Origin: Balneolaceae bacterium
GTDB taxonomy: Bacteria > Bacteroidota > Rhodothermia > Balneolales > Balneolaceae
Direction of reading: 5' to 3'
Length of the DNA: 47,208 nt
Assembly: GCA_020832285.1 (NCBI GenBank)
Contig: JAFIFB010000039.1
Location: 1-47,208 of the forward strand
The notes under the pieces were generated by a model that searched no databases, was not told the DNA's origin, and worked only from the letters and a program-made list of their open reading frames with translations. This document shows, piece by piece, positions 35,878 to 43,619 of the stretch. A program made the translations under genes and the position numbers. Positions within the stretch are counted from its first letter, which is position 1. Every line of letters begins with the position of its first letter.

Positions 35878-36399
35878 GACGAAGGACCGGTGACGGTTGA
35901 CCGGAATGAGAGGGAGAGAATTCCTTGAAGTGTTCACTTGGCAAGTAAAATTTACGTGACCTAAAAATCAATTCTCAGAATAAATTATGAAATATAAGTT
36001 TGAAGATTTAAAGGTTTGGCAACTGTCTTTAGATTTGGGAGATTGTGTCTATGAACTTTCAGAAGATCTGCCGGAGATTGAAAGGTTCAATCTTAAATCA
36101 CAGATTATTCGTGCAATAACATCTGTTTCTCTTAATATTGCTGAAGGCTCAACATCACAATCAGATGCTCAACAATCTAAATTTATTGGTTATGCGATCC
36201 GTTCTTTAATCGAAGTTATTGCATGTATAAGAATCATAGAAAGAAGAAATTATTTGCATGACTCTCAGGTAAAAAACAAAACAGAAGTATTTTGCCATAA
36301 TTTATTTATAAAATTACAAGCATTTAGAAATTCATTGTCTTGAAATGACTGAAAAGGCAAAAGTTTAGTAACCAGTTAAATTCTAACCGGTCTTTCGTC
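35878..36399. repeat. Inverted repeats flanking the small gene between cysD and cysNC
   Basis: GACGAAGGACCGGT (35878-35891) is the reverse complement, with one mismatch, of ACCGGTCTTTCGTC (36386-36399). Related low-complexity GGACCGG/CCGTCC-type text continues at 36459-36485. The pair encloses the four-helix-bundle gene, so the whole block could be an inserted cassette. Confidence 0.5.
35987..36343 (+). CDS. Four-helix bundle protein (23S rRNA intervening-sequence type)
   Basis: A 118-residue helical protein of the S23/IVP family. The N terminus FEDLKVWQLSLDLGDCVYELSEDLP and the core NLKSQIIRAITSVSLNIAEGSTSQSDAQQSKFIGYAIRSLIE are the classic signature. Members are encoded in insertions within 23S rRNA genes of some bacteria, in diversity-generating retroelements (Avd), and as free genes; their role is unknown. 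Here the gene lies between cysD and cysNC, is more AT-rich than both, and is flanked by inverted repeats. Confidence 0.9.
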   Translation: MKYKFEDLKVWQLSLDLGDCVYELSEDLPEIERFNLKSQIIRAITSVSLNIAEGSTSQSDAQQSKFIGYAIRSLIEVIACIRIIERRNYLHDSQVKNKTEVFCHNLFIKLQAFRNSLS

Positions 36400-36521
36400 T
36401 TCGGTCAAAATCAAAAACGAATTACAAAAAAGGATTGAATTGAGGATTGCAAAAAACATCGGTCTCCGGTCCTCCGTCCTCCGTCAAAAAAAATTAAAAT
36501 CTACCAATACAGAATCAATCA

Positions 36522-38459
36522 ATGAGCAACTCCAACGGAACATCGCAAGAAATTAGTAACAACTACCTCGACATGGACCTCCTCCGCTTTACAACAGCCG
36601 GGAGTGTGGATGACGGCAAGAGCACATTGATCGGGCGGCTTTTGTATGATTCGAAATCCATTTTTGAAGACCAGATGGAAGCGATTGAGAAGACCAGCCG
36701 AAGCAGCGGTGAAGAGAAGGTAAACCTGGCACTATTAACGGATGGCCTACGCGCAGAAAGAGAGCAGAAAATCACGATTGATGTAGCCTATCGCTATTTT
36801 GCTACACCCAGAAGAAAGTTTATTATCGCTGATACACCCGGCCATATTCAGTATACTCGAAATATGGTGACCGGGGCATCTACTGCAGAACTGGCTATTA
36901 TACTGGTGGATGCATCCAAAGGGGTGCTCACACAATCAAAAAGGCACGCCTTTATCTCATCGCTGCTGCATATCCCGCATCTCGTGGTTGCAGTAAACAA
37001 GATGGATTTAGTAGACTACGATCAAAATCGATTCGATAAAATTGTATCGGAGTTCCGGACTTTTGCGAAAAAACTGGATGTGGACAACATTTCATACATC
37101 CCGATTTCTGCTTTGAAAGGAGATAATGTTGTGGAGAAAAGTGAGCAAACATCCTGGTATAAAGGTGCTACGCTTCTTCATCATCTCGAAACGGTGAAGG
37201 TCGATTCTTCCCAGAATATTATTGATTTTCGGTTTCCTGTACAGTACGTGATTCGGCCGAACCAAAATTTCAGAGGGTTTTCAGGCCGTGTGGCTTCCGG
37301 GCGGGTAAAACCTGGAGAAGAGGTGCTGGCCCTACCGTCTAAGAAATCGAGCCGCATCAAAGAAATTGTAACCAAAGACGGAAATCTTGAAGAGGCAGTT
37401 CCCGGAGATTCGGTCACGTTTACGCTGGAAGACGAGATTGACATCAGCCGCGGGGATATGATTGTTCGAAAAAACAATGTCCCCAATGTCACAAATGCTT
37501 TTGAGGCATATTTATGCTGGATGAACGAAGAAGAGATGGAGCTTGACAAGTCTTACATCATCATGCACACCTCACGCACTGCCCAAGTGTTTATTACCGA
37601 TTTGATTTACCGTATGAATGTAGATTCCATCAGCCGCGAAGATGCCGATACACTGAAACTGAATGAAATAGGCCGGGTGAAACTGAAAACTTCGCAGCCT
37701 CTTTTCATCGATCCGTATCAGATTAACCAGCGAACCGGCAGTTTTATCATTATCGATCCCGCTTCGAATGTGACTGTAGGTGCCGGAATGATACGCGCTG
37801 GTTCAACAGAGTCGAAAAAGAACGGTAAGAGTGGTTCTGATTCAAAGAAAAAATCACCCAATGTGGTATGGCAGCCCTGGAATATTCCGCGTGAGGAAAG
37901 AGAAAAGAGAAACGGGCACAAGGCGAAAGTGCTCTGGTTTACCGGCATTTCTGGTGCGGGCAAAAGCACCATTGCCAGAGAGCTGGAGAAACGTCTCTGG
38001 AAAGAAGGCAGGCAAACCATGCTGCTCGACGGCGACCAGGTACGCCACGGGCTGAATGGAGACCTTGGCTTCAGTCCGAAAGACCGAACTGAAAATATTC
38101 GCCGGATAGGTGAAGTAGCACGGCTCTTCTTCGAGCACGGAAATATTGTGATCTGTACATTTGTCTCTCCTTACAGAGAAGATCGTGAGGCTGTTCGGGA
38201 ACTGTTTCCGGAAGGAACATTTGAAGAGATTTTTGTGAAATGTGCCCCTGAAACTGCACACTCACGTGATCCAAAAGGATTATATGAAAAGGCAAAAAAG
38301 GGTGAGATTAAAAACCTGACAGGGTTTGACGGGGAGTATCAGGCTCCTAAACATGAAAACGCGGTCGTGATTGATACGGACAGGCAGTCTGTTGAAGAGT
38401 GCGCAGATGAGTTAATTAATAAGTTTTTTCACATCTGTCCAAAACGTTTAAAAAAATAG
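36522..38459 (+). CDS. cysNC: Sulfate adenylyltransferase subunit 1 / adenylylsulfate kinase fusion
   Basis: Two enzymes in 645 residues. The N-terminal CysN part is a translation-factor-like GTPase that drives ATP sulfurylase: P-loop GSVDDGKST at 27-35, then ADTPGHIQYTRNM and NKMD. The C-terminal CysC part phosphorylates APS to PAPS: P-loop GISGAGKST at 475-483, then DGDQVRHGLNGDLGFS. A K/S-rich linker (about 430-455) joins them. PAPS can feed sulfate reduction or sulfation. The last seven residues and the stop codon come from the left end of an IS element (from 38435); the APS kinase fold should be nearly complete before that point. Confidence 0.95.
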   Translation: MSNSNGTSQEISNNYLDMDLLRFTTAGSVDDGKSTLIGRLLYDSKSIFEDQMEAIEKTSRSSGEEKVNLALLTDGLRAEREQKITIDVAYRYFATPRRKFIIADTPGHIQYTRNMVTGASTAELAIILVDASKGVLTQSKRHAFISSLLHIPHLVVAVNKMDLVDYDQNRFDKIVSEFRTFAKKLDVDNISYIPISALKGDNVVEKSEQTSWYKGATLLHHLETVKVDSSQNIIDFRFPVQYVIRPNQNFRGFSGRVASGRVKPGEEVLALPSKKSSRIKEIVTKDGNLEEAVPGDSVTFTLEDEIDISRGDMIVRKNNVPNVTNAFEAYLCWMNEEEMELDKSYIIMHTSRTAQVFITDLIYRMNVDSISREDADTLKLNEIGRVKLKTSQPLFIDPYQINQRTGSFIIIDPASNVTVGAGMIRAGSTESKKNGKSGSDSKKKSPNVVWQPWNIPREEREKRNGHKAKVLWFTGISGAGKSTIARELEKRLWKEGRQTMLLDGDQVRHGLNGDLGFSPKDRTENIRRIGEVARLFFEHGNIVICTFVSPYREDREAVRELFPEGTFEEIFVKCAPETAHSRDPKGLYEKAKKGEIKNLTGFDGEYQAPKHENAVVIDTDRQSVEECADELINKFFHICPKRLKK

Positions 38460-38531
38460 CCAGTGTGAAAGCCCGTTAAGCCGGGCTTTTTTATTTTAGA
38501 GTCCTCTTATAAACCCAAAATCACACTGGCT
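38458..38531 (+). promoter_or_regulatory. Inverted repeat masking the transposase start codon
   Basis: AGCCAGTGTGA (38458-38468) is the perfect reverse complement of TCACACTGGCT (38521-38531), and the transposase ATG follows at once (38532). A transcript reading in from cysNC would fold the two arms together and hide the start. A TATAAA (38508-38513) inside the loop could start a transcript lacking the left arm. The design resembles the read-through protection known for IS10 and IS50; here it is inferred. Confidence 0.6.
38469..38496 (+). terminator. Intrinsic terminator inside the IS left end
   Basis: AAGCCCG (38469-38475) and CGGGCTT (38482-38488) form a 7-bp G/C-rich stem with a six-base loop, followed by a run of Ts broken by one A. 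It lies ten bases after the cysNC stop, so it would end the sulfate transcript and shield the transposase from it. Confidence 0.8.
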
Positions 38532-39716
38532 ATGACAAATGTAACACTATTTGCACAGATTATTCAGACCCTGGATCGTTTTTCGTTTTCTAAACTGGTC
38601 CAAACCCACCAAACTGATAAACATCACAAGGGGATTCACAGTTGGACACATTTGGTAACGATGTTGTTCTGCCAATTTTCCAATCTTAACTCTCTTCGTG
38701 ATGTCTGCAATGGATTAAAATCCGCCTCCGGTAACCTGAACCATCTGGGCGTGGAGCGTGCCCCCTGCAAATCATCGTTGTCCTATCAAAACAAACATCG
38801 TAATTGGCAGTTGTTCCAAGCCTATTATTTCAAGATGTTGGCCAAACTCTCCGGGATGGCCACGTTTCGGCAAACCCGCTTCAAGATCAAAAGCAAGATC
38901 CTTCTGTTGGATTCGACCACCATTAGCTTGTGCCTGAGTTTGTATGACTGGGCCCGGTTTCGCAAGAAAAAGGGAGCCATTAAACTGCATACCCTATTAG
39001 ACTATGACGGATGCCTGCCGGTTTATATGAATATGACCGATGGGAAGGTTCATGACGCCAAAGCTGTCAAAGAGCTTTCCCTGCCTAAAGACGCTGTTGT
39101 GGTGGCCGACCGGGCCTATGTGGATTTCCAGACCCTGTGGCGCTGGCATCAGGGTGGGAGTTATTTTGTCGTACGGCTTAAAACATCCATCAAATTCAAC
39201 CGCCTGAATGAGAAATCCCTGCCCGAAGGGCGACACCAGCACGTTCTTGTGGATGAATATATCGAGTTAAGTGAATCCAAGACCCGTGCCAAGTACCCCA
39301 AAAAGCTACGCCGTGTGGTGATCTATGATCCCGAGAAAAACCAAACCATCGAATTGATCACGAATCATTTTTATTGGACAGCAAACACCATTGGCGAGCT
39401 TTATAAAGCCCGCTGGGATATCGAGATCTTCTTCAAAGAGATCAAGCAACTGCTCAAAATCAAATCATTTCTGGGAACCACCCCGAATGCGGTATTAATT
39501 CAGATTTGGACAGCACTGATTACGATTCTGATCTTAAAATATCTGAGAGCTTGCGCAAGCTACCCTTGGTGTCTATCGAATATGGTCGCCTTTCTGAGGT
39601 TAAACCTGTTTGTCAAATTTGAGCTGAGAAGGCTGCTGGATCACCCATTTAAGCCACCTGGCGGACAAAATAAACCCCAGTCAGTACAAGGGGTGCTGTT
39701 TGATTGGGGGGATTGA
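38532..39716 (+). CDS. IS4-family transposase
   Basis: A 394-residue DDE transposase with an N-terminal DNA-binding region typical of IS4 members with a DUF4372-like opening (FSKLVQTHQTDKHHKGIHSWTHLVTMLFCQFS). The catalytic residues are the Asp of ILLLDSTTIS, the Asp of VVVADRAYVDF, and the Glu of the YREK signature, Y-x2-R-x3-E-x6-K, in YKARWDIEIFFKEIK. The frame is intact with no stop or shift, so the copy may be active. Its start lies directly after an inverted-repeat arm. Confidence 0.93.
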   Translation: MTNVTLFAQIIQTLDRFSFSKLVQTHQTDKHHKGIHSWTHLVTMLFCQFSNLNSLRDVCNGLKSASGNLNHLGVERAPCKSSLSYQNKHRNWQLFQAYYFKMLAKLSGMATFRQTRFKIKSKILLLDSTTISLCLSLYDWARFRKKKGAIKLHTLLDYDGCLPVYMNMTDGKVHDAKAVKELSLPKDAVVVADRAYVDFQTLWRWHQGGSYFVVRLKTSIKFNRLNEKSLPEGRHQHVLVDEYIELSESKTRAKYPKKLRRVVIYDPEKNQTIELITNHFYWTANTIGELYKARWDIEIFFKEIKQLLKIKSFLGTTPNAVLIQIWTALITILILKYLRACASYPWCLSNMVAFLRLNLFVKFELRRLLDHPFKPPGGQNKPQSVQGVLFDWGD

Positions 39717-39793
39717 TTTTCGAATGGCAGAAAAATCTGTCCTAAACAGATTGAATCGAAGTTTTTCTGTAAATTTTAAAACGTTTTGGACAG

Positions 39794-40191
39794 CTATGAA
39801 GTTTTTTAATAAGCTTTAACTTGAATTATTCACCAAGATTTTTTTGTAGCAAGGCACTGCTATGTAATTTATATACTGTGTTGAAACTTCGTGGGCTAGG
39901 AAAGCTTTAGAGGGCAGGCGTATTAAGTAAGGAAGCTTGCTCTACTTTTTAGGTATCAGAGCCATTTTTCAGACAATGCAGCCACTGGTAAATTTCGGTT
40001 TGCGTACAAAAAATGAGCATTTTATGGTCATTGTAAATGACCGGAGAGCAGTACGTGAGAATATGTCGAATAAAATTTTTAATTTTTGTTTGATGTATTT
40101 TGCTGATAGACAGAGAAAAAACAATAAACTATTATTTATGAATAATGCAGTTTAGAAAAAGGGGACAGGGTACATTTATAAATTTTCAAAA
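39794..40191. other. Non-coding gap between the IS and the glycan cluster
   Basis: About 400 AT-rich bases with no credible gene; a 72-codon frame at 39937-40155 shows no family likeness. GGGGACAGGGTACATTTAT at 40161-40179, just before the first glycan gene, resembles a motif often found near REP-associated or other transposon ends. The cluster promoter is expected here. Confidence 0.45.
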
Positions 40192-40899
40192 ATGAATATT
40201 TTATCGGTAGTTATCGCACGAGGAGGTTCGAAAGGCATACCTCGAAAAAATTTGGCTGATGTTGGCGGGATCCCATTGGTTGCACACATCATTAAAAGCG
40301 CTTTAGGTGTAAAAACTTCTACAGATTTGGTATTATCAACTGAAGATGAAGAGATCGCAAAAATAGGTTTGGAATTTGGAGCTGAAGTTCCGTTTATGAG
40401 ACCACAGGAGTTGGCAGGTGATGATGTAACTTCACTTCCTGTAGTTCAGCATGCAGTGATTCAGATGGAAAATATAAAAGGGTACAGATATGATATTATC
40501 AACTATTTACAACCCACCGCGCCACTATGCCGGACGATTGATATTGAGAATTGCCTTCAAAAACTTAAAGATAATAAGGAAGCGGAAAGTGTTGTGACCA
40601 TAATTGAATCTCCCGTACATCCTTTTAAGATGAAAAGAGTTGTAGATGAAGATCGTGTCATCAATTTTATAGATCAGGGATTTGAAGATATGCGTCCGCG
40701 ACAATCGCTGCCCAAGGTTTACAAACGGTCCGGGGCCGTTTACGCAAGCAGGCGCTCTGTTGTAATGAACCAGAACTCACTCGTTGGGGAGCCATGCCTT
40801 GGCGTTATTGTCCCAAAAGAGACTGCCGTTGATATAGATACCCCCGAAGACCTCGAACTTGTACGTTTGTTATATAAAAAAATAAACTTAAATAAATAA
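40192..40899 (+). CDS. neuA: CMP-nonulosonate (acylneuraminate) cytidylyltransferase
   Basis: Activates a nine-carbon sialic-acid-like sugar with CTP to give the CMP-sugar donor. The 235 residues open with the signature ARGGSKGIPRKN (about 9-20) that binds CTP, followed by LPVVQHAV and YDIINYLQPTAPL. The C-terminal VDIDTPEDLELV is also usual. The exact sugar (sialic, legionaminic or pseudaminic) cannot be read from this gene alone. It is the first gene of the cluster, and the next starts ten bases later. Confidence 0.93.
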   Translation: MNILSVVIARGGSKGIPRKNLADVGGIPLVAHIIKSALGVKTSTDLVLSTEDEEIAKIGLEFGAEVPFMRPQELAGDDVTSLPVVQHAVIQMENIKGYRYDIINYLQPTAPLCRTIDIENCLQKLKDNKEAESVVTIIESPVHPFKMKRVVDEDRVINFIDQGFEDMRPRQSLPKVYKRSGAVYASRRSVVMNQNSLVGEPCLGVIVPKETAVDIDTPEDLELVRLLYKKINLNK

Positions 40900-40909
40900 T
40901 TATTACAGA

Positions 40910-41890
40910 ATGTCAGTCACATTAATTGCAGAACTTTGCCAAAATCATTTAGGAGACTTTAAACTTGTTAAAGAGATGGTGGATGAAGCTGTGGAAGCAG
41001 GAGCCACACATATCAAAATTCAACATATCTATACAAAGAATCTAACCTTCAGGCCTCAATTTGAAGAGGGTCTTACTCAAAATGGGGTTACTCAGAGTAT
41101 AAAACGGCCATGGGAACCTGAATTTGAACGGTTAAAACCTCTTGAATTAAGCTCTGAAGACAACCGGAAATTTGTGAAGTATGTGGAGTCTAAAGGAGCT
41201 GTTCCGCTTACAACCTGTTTTGCAAGATGTGATATACCTGCAATAAAAGCGGAGGGTTTTAAAGCAATTAAAGTTGCAAGTTATGACTGTGCATCCTATC
41301 AGTTGTTAAGAGAGCTTGCAGAGCATTTTTCTGAAATTTTTGTATCAACAGGTGCCACTTTTTCAAACGAAATCAAAAAAGCATCACAGGTTTTAAAAGA
41401 TAAAAATGTGAATTACACTTTTCTTCATTGTGTGACGATTTATCCTACTCCATTGGAGGAGATGCATTTATCAAGATTAGACTGGTTAAAAGGATTGTCA
41501 CAGGAAACAGGATTTTCAGATCATTCACTTGTATCGCGTGATGGTGTATTTGCATCAAAAGCGGCAATAGCTGTTGGTGCAAAGGTTGTAGAGCGCCATT
41601 TTACAGTGTTGGAGGAGGATGAATCCAAAGATGGCCCCGTATCTATCAGACCGGAACATTTGCGGGAGTTAAAAAGGTTCTCGGAGCTGAGTAATGAGGA
41701 ACAGTTCGATGAGCTTAATAATGAAATGCCCCAATGGAAAGAAATACTTTTGGGAAATGCAGGCCGGAAACTAAGTCATGAAGAACTCTTAAATCGAGAC
41801 TATTACAGAGGCAGATTCGCTTCGCCAAGAGAATCCGGTAAGCACCAATCAGCATCAATGATCTACAACTGGGAGGAGACAGGGGTATGA
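40910..41890 (+). CDS. neuB: Nonulosonate synthase (NeuB/LegI type), apparently without SAF domain
   Basis: Condenses phosphoenolpyruvate with an acyl-hexosamine to form a nine-carbon acid. The TIM-barrel part is clear: LIAELCQNHLGDFKLVKEMVDEA at the start, KVASYDCASYQLLRELA, the VSTGATFSNEI segment, GFSDHSLVSRDG and GAKVVERHF. At 326 residues it is a little short. The region after LGNAGRKLSHEELLNRDYYRGRF, where the antifreeze-like SAF domain should begin, ends within about 25 residues. The SAF domain normally helps close the active site. The frame is otherwise intact and overlaps the next gene by ATGA. Confidence 0.9.
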   Translation: MSVTLIAELCQNHLGDFKLVKEMVDEAVEAGATHIKIQHIYTKNLTFRPQFEEGLTQNGVTQSIKRPWEPEFERLKPLELSSEDNRKFVKYVESKGAVPLTTCFARCDIPAIKAEGFKAIKVASYDCASYQLLRELAEHFSEIFVSTGATFSNEIKKASQVLKDKNVNYTFLHCVTIYPTPLEEMHLSRLDWLKGLSQETGFSDHSLVSRDGVFASKAAIAVGAKVVERHFTVLEEDESKDGPVSIRPEHLRELKRFSELSNEEQFDELNNEMPQWKEILLGNAGRKLSHEELLNRDYYRGRFASPRESGKHQSASMIYNWEETGV

Positions 41891-43608
41891 GCCGCGAACA
41901 TATTAGACAACTTGTTACGTTGGTAGGGCCGCGAGAGAGTATCATTGATACTATTCAAAAAATGGCAAAGAAAGAAGCCCTTCATACTGAAATTGCTGTT
42001 ATAGCAGACTCGGAGTTTAGAGTCCTGGGTGTTTTTAATGATGGAGATGTTTTAAGGCTTATCAGTACAGGGGTAGATCTGGATCAACCTATTAGCAATG
42101 TTATGGTGAAAGATCCAGTAGTTGTAAAGGAAGGGTTGAGCCACGAAGAGATCATTACCGAAGTCCGTGAGCAGTTGAGGAAAAGGGGAGTTTCGGGCAA
42201 AAAACATGTCAGGAGTGTGTTAATAGTTGATGAAAGTAAGATTCTTGTAAATGTAATCAATTATATAGATCTCCTTTCGGCCTATAAAAAGTTTGAAGAA
42301 GAGGTGGCCATCTATGGCCAGGGTTTTGTGGGATTAACACTTGCAGCAAGCCTTGCAAGTATTGGCCATACCGTAGTAGGGGTAGACAAGGATGAAAGTT
42401 TGATATCTAAGCTGCAACGTGGGGAAGTACACGTTTATGAACCACGTCTATCCGATATGGTAAAAGCATCTCTTGATAAAGGTACCTTAACATTTTCCGC
42501 ATCTGCAGAATCCAACCGGCCTGAAATTCATATCATTTCTGTGGGTACTCCTGTGAATGATTCTGGAGAAGCTGATCTTGATGCACTCACCTCAGTATGT
42601 GAAACTATAGGCGGAATAATGAAACGTGGTGATTTGGTAATGTTGCGTTCCACAGTACCTGTAGGAACCACAAGAAACGTTGTAAAGCCTTTGCTTGAAA
42701 AGGTTTCTGACTATAAAGCAGGTCAGGATTTTTATCTTGCGTTCACTCCTGAACGTACTGCTGAAGGCAAAGCAATGGCAGAGTTGAGGGAACTCCCTCA
42801 AATTGTGGGTGGGCTTACACCGATCTGCACACAGAAAGCGGCAAGTTTTTGGTCATCACTGACCGATACAGTTGTTCAGGTGAAAGGAGTTGAAGCTTCA
42901 GAACTGGTTAAACTTATAAATAACAGTTTTCGAGATTTGTCTTTTTCATTTTCAAATGCTATCTCTGCTCTATCTGACAAATATAATATCGATTCATTTA
43001 AACTCATTAATGCAGCTAATGAAGGTTATCCGCGCAATAAAATTCCAACTCCAAGCCCCGGAGTTGGTGGGTACTGTCTTACAAAAGATCCCTATTTATT
43101 TGCTGCTGTTAACCCGGAGTTAGGACATGCACGTTTGGCAAAAGAGGGACGTAAAATTAATCAACAGGCGGCAGATTATCCTGTTGAGATACTGAAAAGA
43201 TACTCTAAACAACGGAATCTGAAACTTTCGGACTTAACTGTATTTATTGTAGGGCTTGCATTTAAAGGCTGGCCAGCAACCAATGATATGCGTGGATCTT
43301 CAGCACTTCACGTAGCACGGAAACTTAAGAATGAGAAAGTATCAGTAAAAGGCTGGGATGCTGTGGTAAAACCAGATGAAATTCGATTTTATAATATAGA
43401 ACCTGTTGATTTTTATGACGGATGCAATGAAGCGGACGCTATACTGATTATGAATAATCATCCGGATAATGTACCTTCAGGTTTTCTGTCTAAATTAAAA
43501 AATAAAAAAATGTTGATTTTCGACGGATGGTCTATGCTATCATCAAATGAAATAGAAAGAATACCTGGGCTAACCTATTCCACAATGGGATATTTATCTA
43601 ATAATTGA
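41887..43608 (+). CDS. CBS-domain / nucleotide-sugar dehydrogenase fusion
   Basis: One 573-residue frame with two parts. Residues about 5-132 form a pair of CBS motifs (VLGVFNDGDVLRLISTG and VLIVDESKILVNVINYIDLLSAYK) that would bind an adenosyl ligand. Residues 139-573 are a UDP-sugar C6-dehydrogenase: NAD motif GQGFVG at 144-149, the STVPVGTTR and FTPERTAEGKA blocks, the catalytic Cys397 in PGVGGYCLTKDP, and the C-terminal VGLAFKGWPATNDMRGS. The enzyme oxidises a UDP- or GDP-hexose(amine) to the uronic acid. CBS domains are known in the legionaminate-pathway nucleotidyltransferase PtmE, but I do not know this fusion. The start overlaps the neuB stop (ATGA), so translation is coupled. Confidence 0.92.
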   Translation: MSREHIRQLVTLVGPRESIIDTIQKMAKKEALHTEIAVIADSEFRVLGVFNDGDVLRLISTGVDLDQPISNVMVKDPVVVKEGLSHEEIITEVREQLRKRGVSGKKHVRSVLIVDESKILVNVINYIDLLSAYKKFEEEVAIYGQGFVGLTLAASLASIGHTVVGVDKDESLISKLQRGEVHVYEPRLSDMVKASLDKGTLTFSASAESNRPEIHIISVGTPVNDSGEADLDALTSVCETIGGIMKRGDLVMLRSTVPVGTTRNVVKPLLEKVSDYKAGQDFYLAFTPERTAEGKAMAELRELPQIVGGLTPICTQKAASFWSSLTDTVVQVKGVEASELVKLINNSFRDLSFSFSNAISALSDKYNIDSFKLINAANEGYPRNKIPTPSPGVGGYCLTKDPYLFAAVNPELGHARLAKEGRKINQQAADYPVEILKRYSKQRNLKLSDLTVFIVGLAFKGWPATNDMRGSSALHVARKLKNEKVSVKGWDAVVKPDEIRFYNIEPVDFYDGCNEADAILIMNNHPDNVPSGFLSKLKNKKMLIFDGWSMLSSNEIERIPGLTYSTMGYLSNN

Positions 43609-43619
43609 TAATATTACTG

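Larger units (their letters stand above)
38435..39793 (+). mobile_element. IS4-family insertion sequence
   Basis: The ends are CTGTCCAAAACGTTT at 38435-38449 and its exact reverse complement AAACGTTTTGGACAG at 39779-39793, a 15-bp terminal repeat. The element of about 1.36 kb encodes one intact transposase. I found no target-site duplication: the left flank ends TTTTCACAT and the right flank begins CTATGAAGT. The left end lies inside the cysNC frame. A hairpin, AATCTGT / ACAGATT, just past the transposase stop may end its transcript. Confidence 0.82.

Noticed and set aside
38426-39802. Target-site duplication around the IS
   Set aside because: Left flank TTTTCACAT and right flank CTATGAAGT share no direct repeat of 8 or more bases.
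39937-40155. 72-codon frame on the plus strand in the gap after the IS
   Set aside because: No domain, no start signal and AT-rich chance-like composition.
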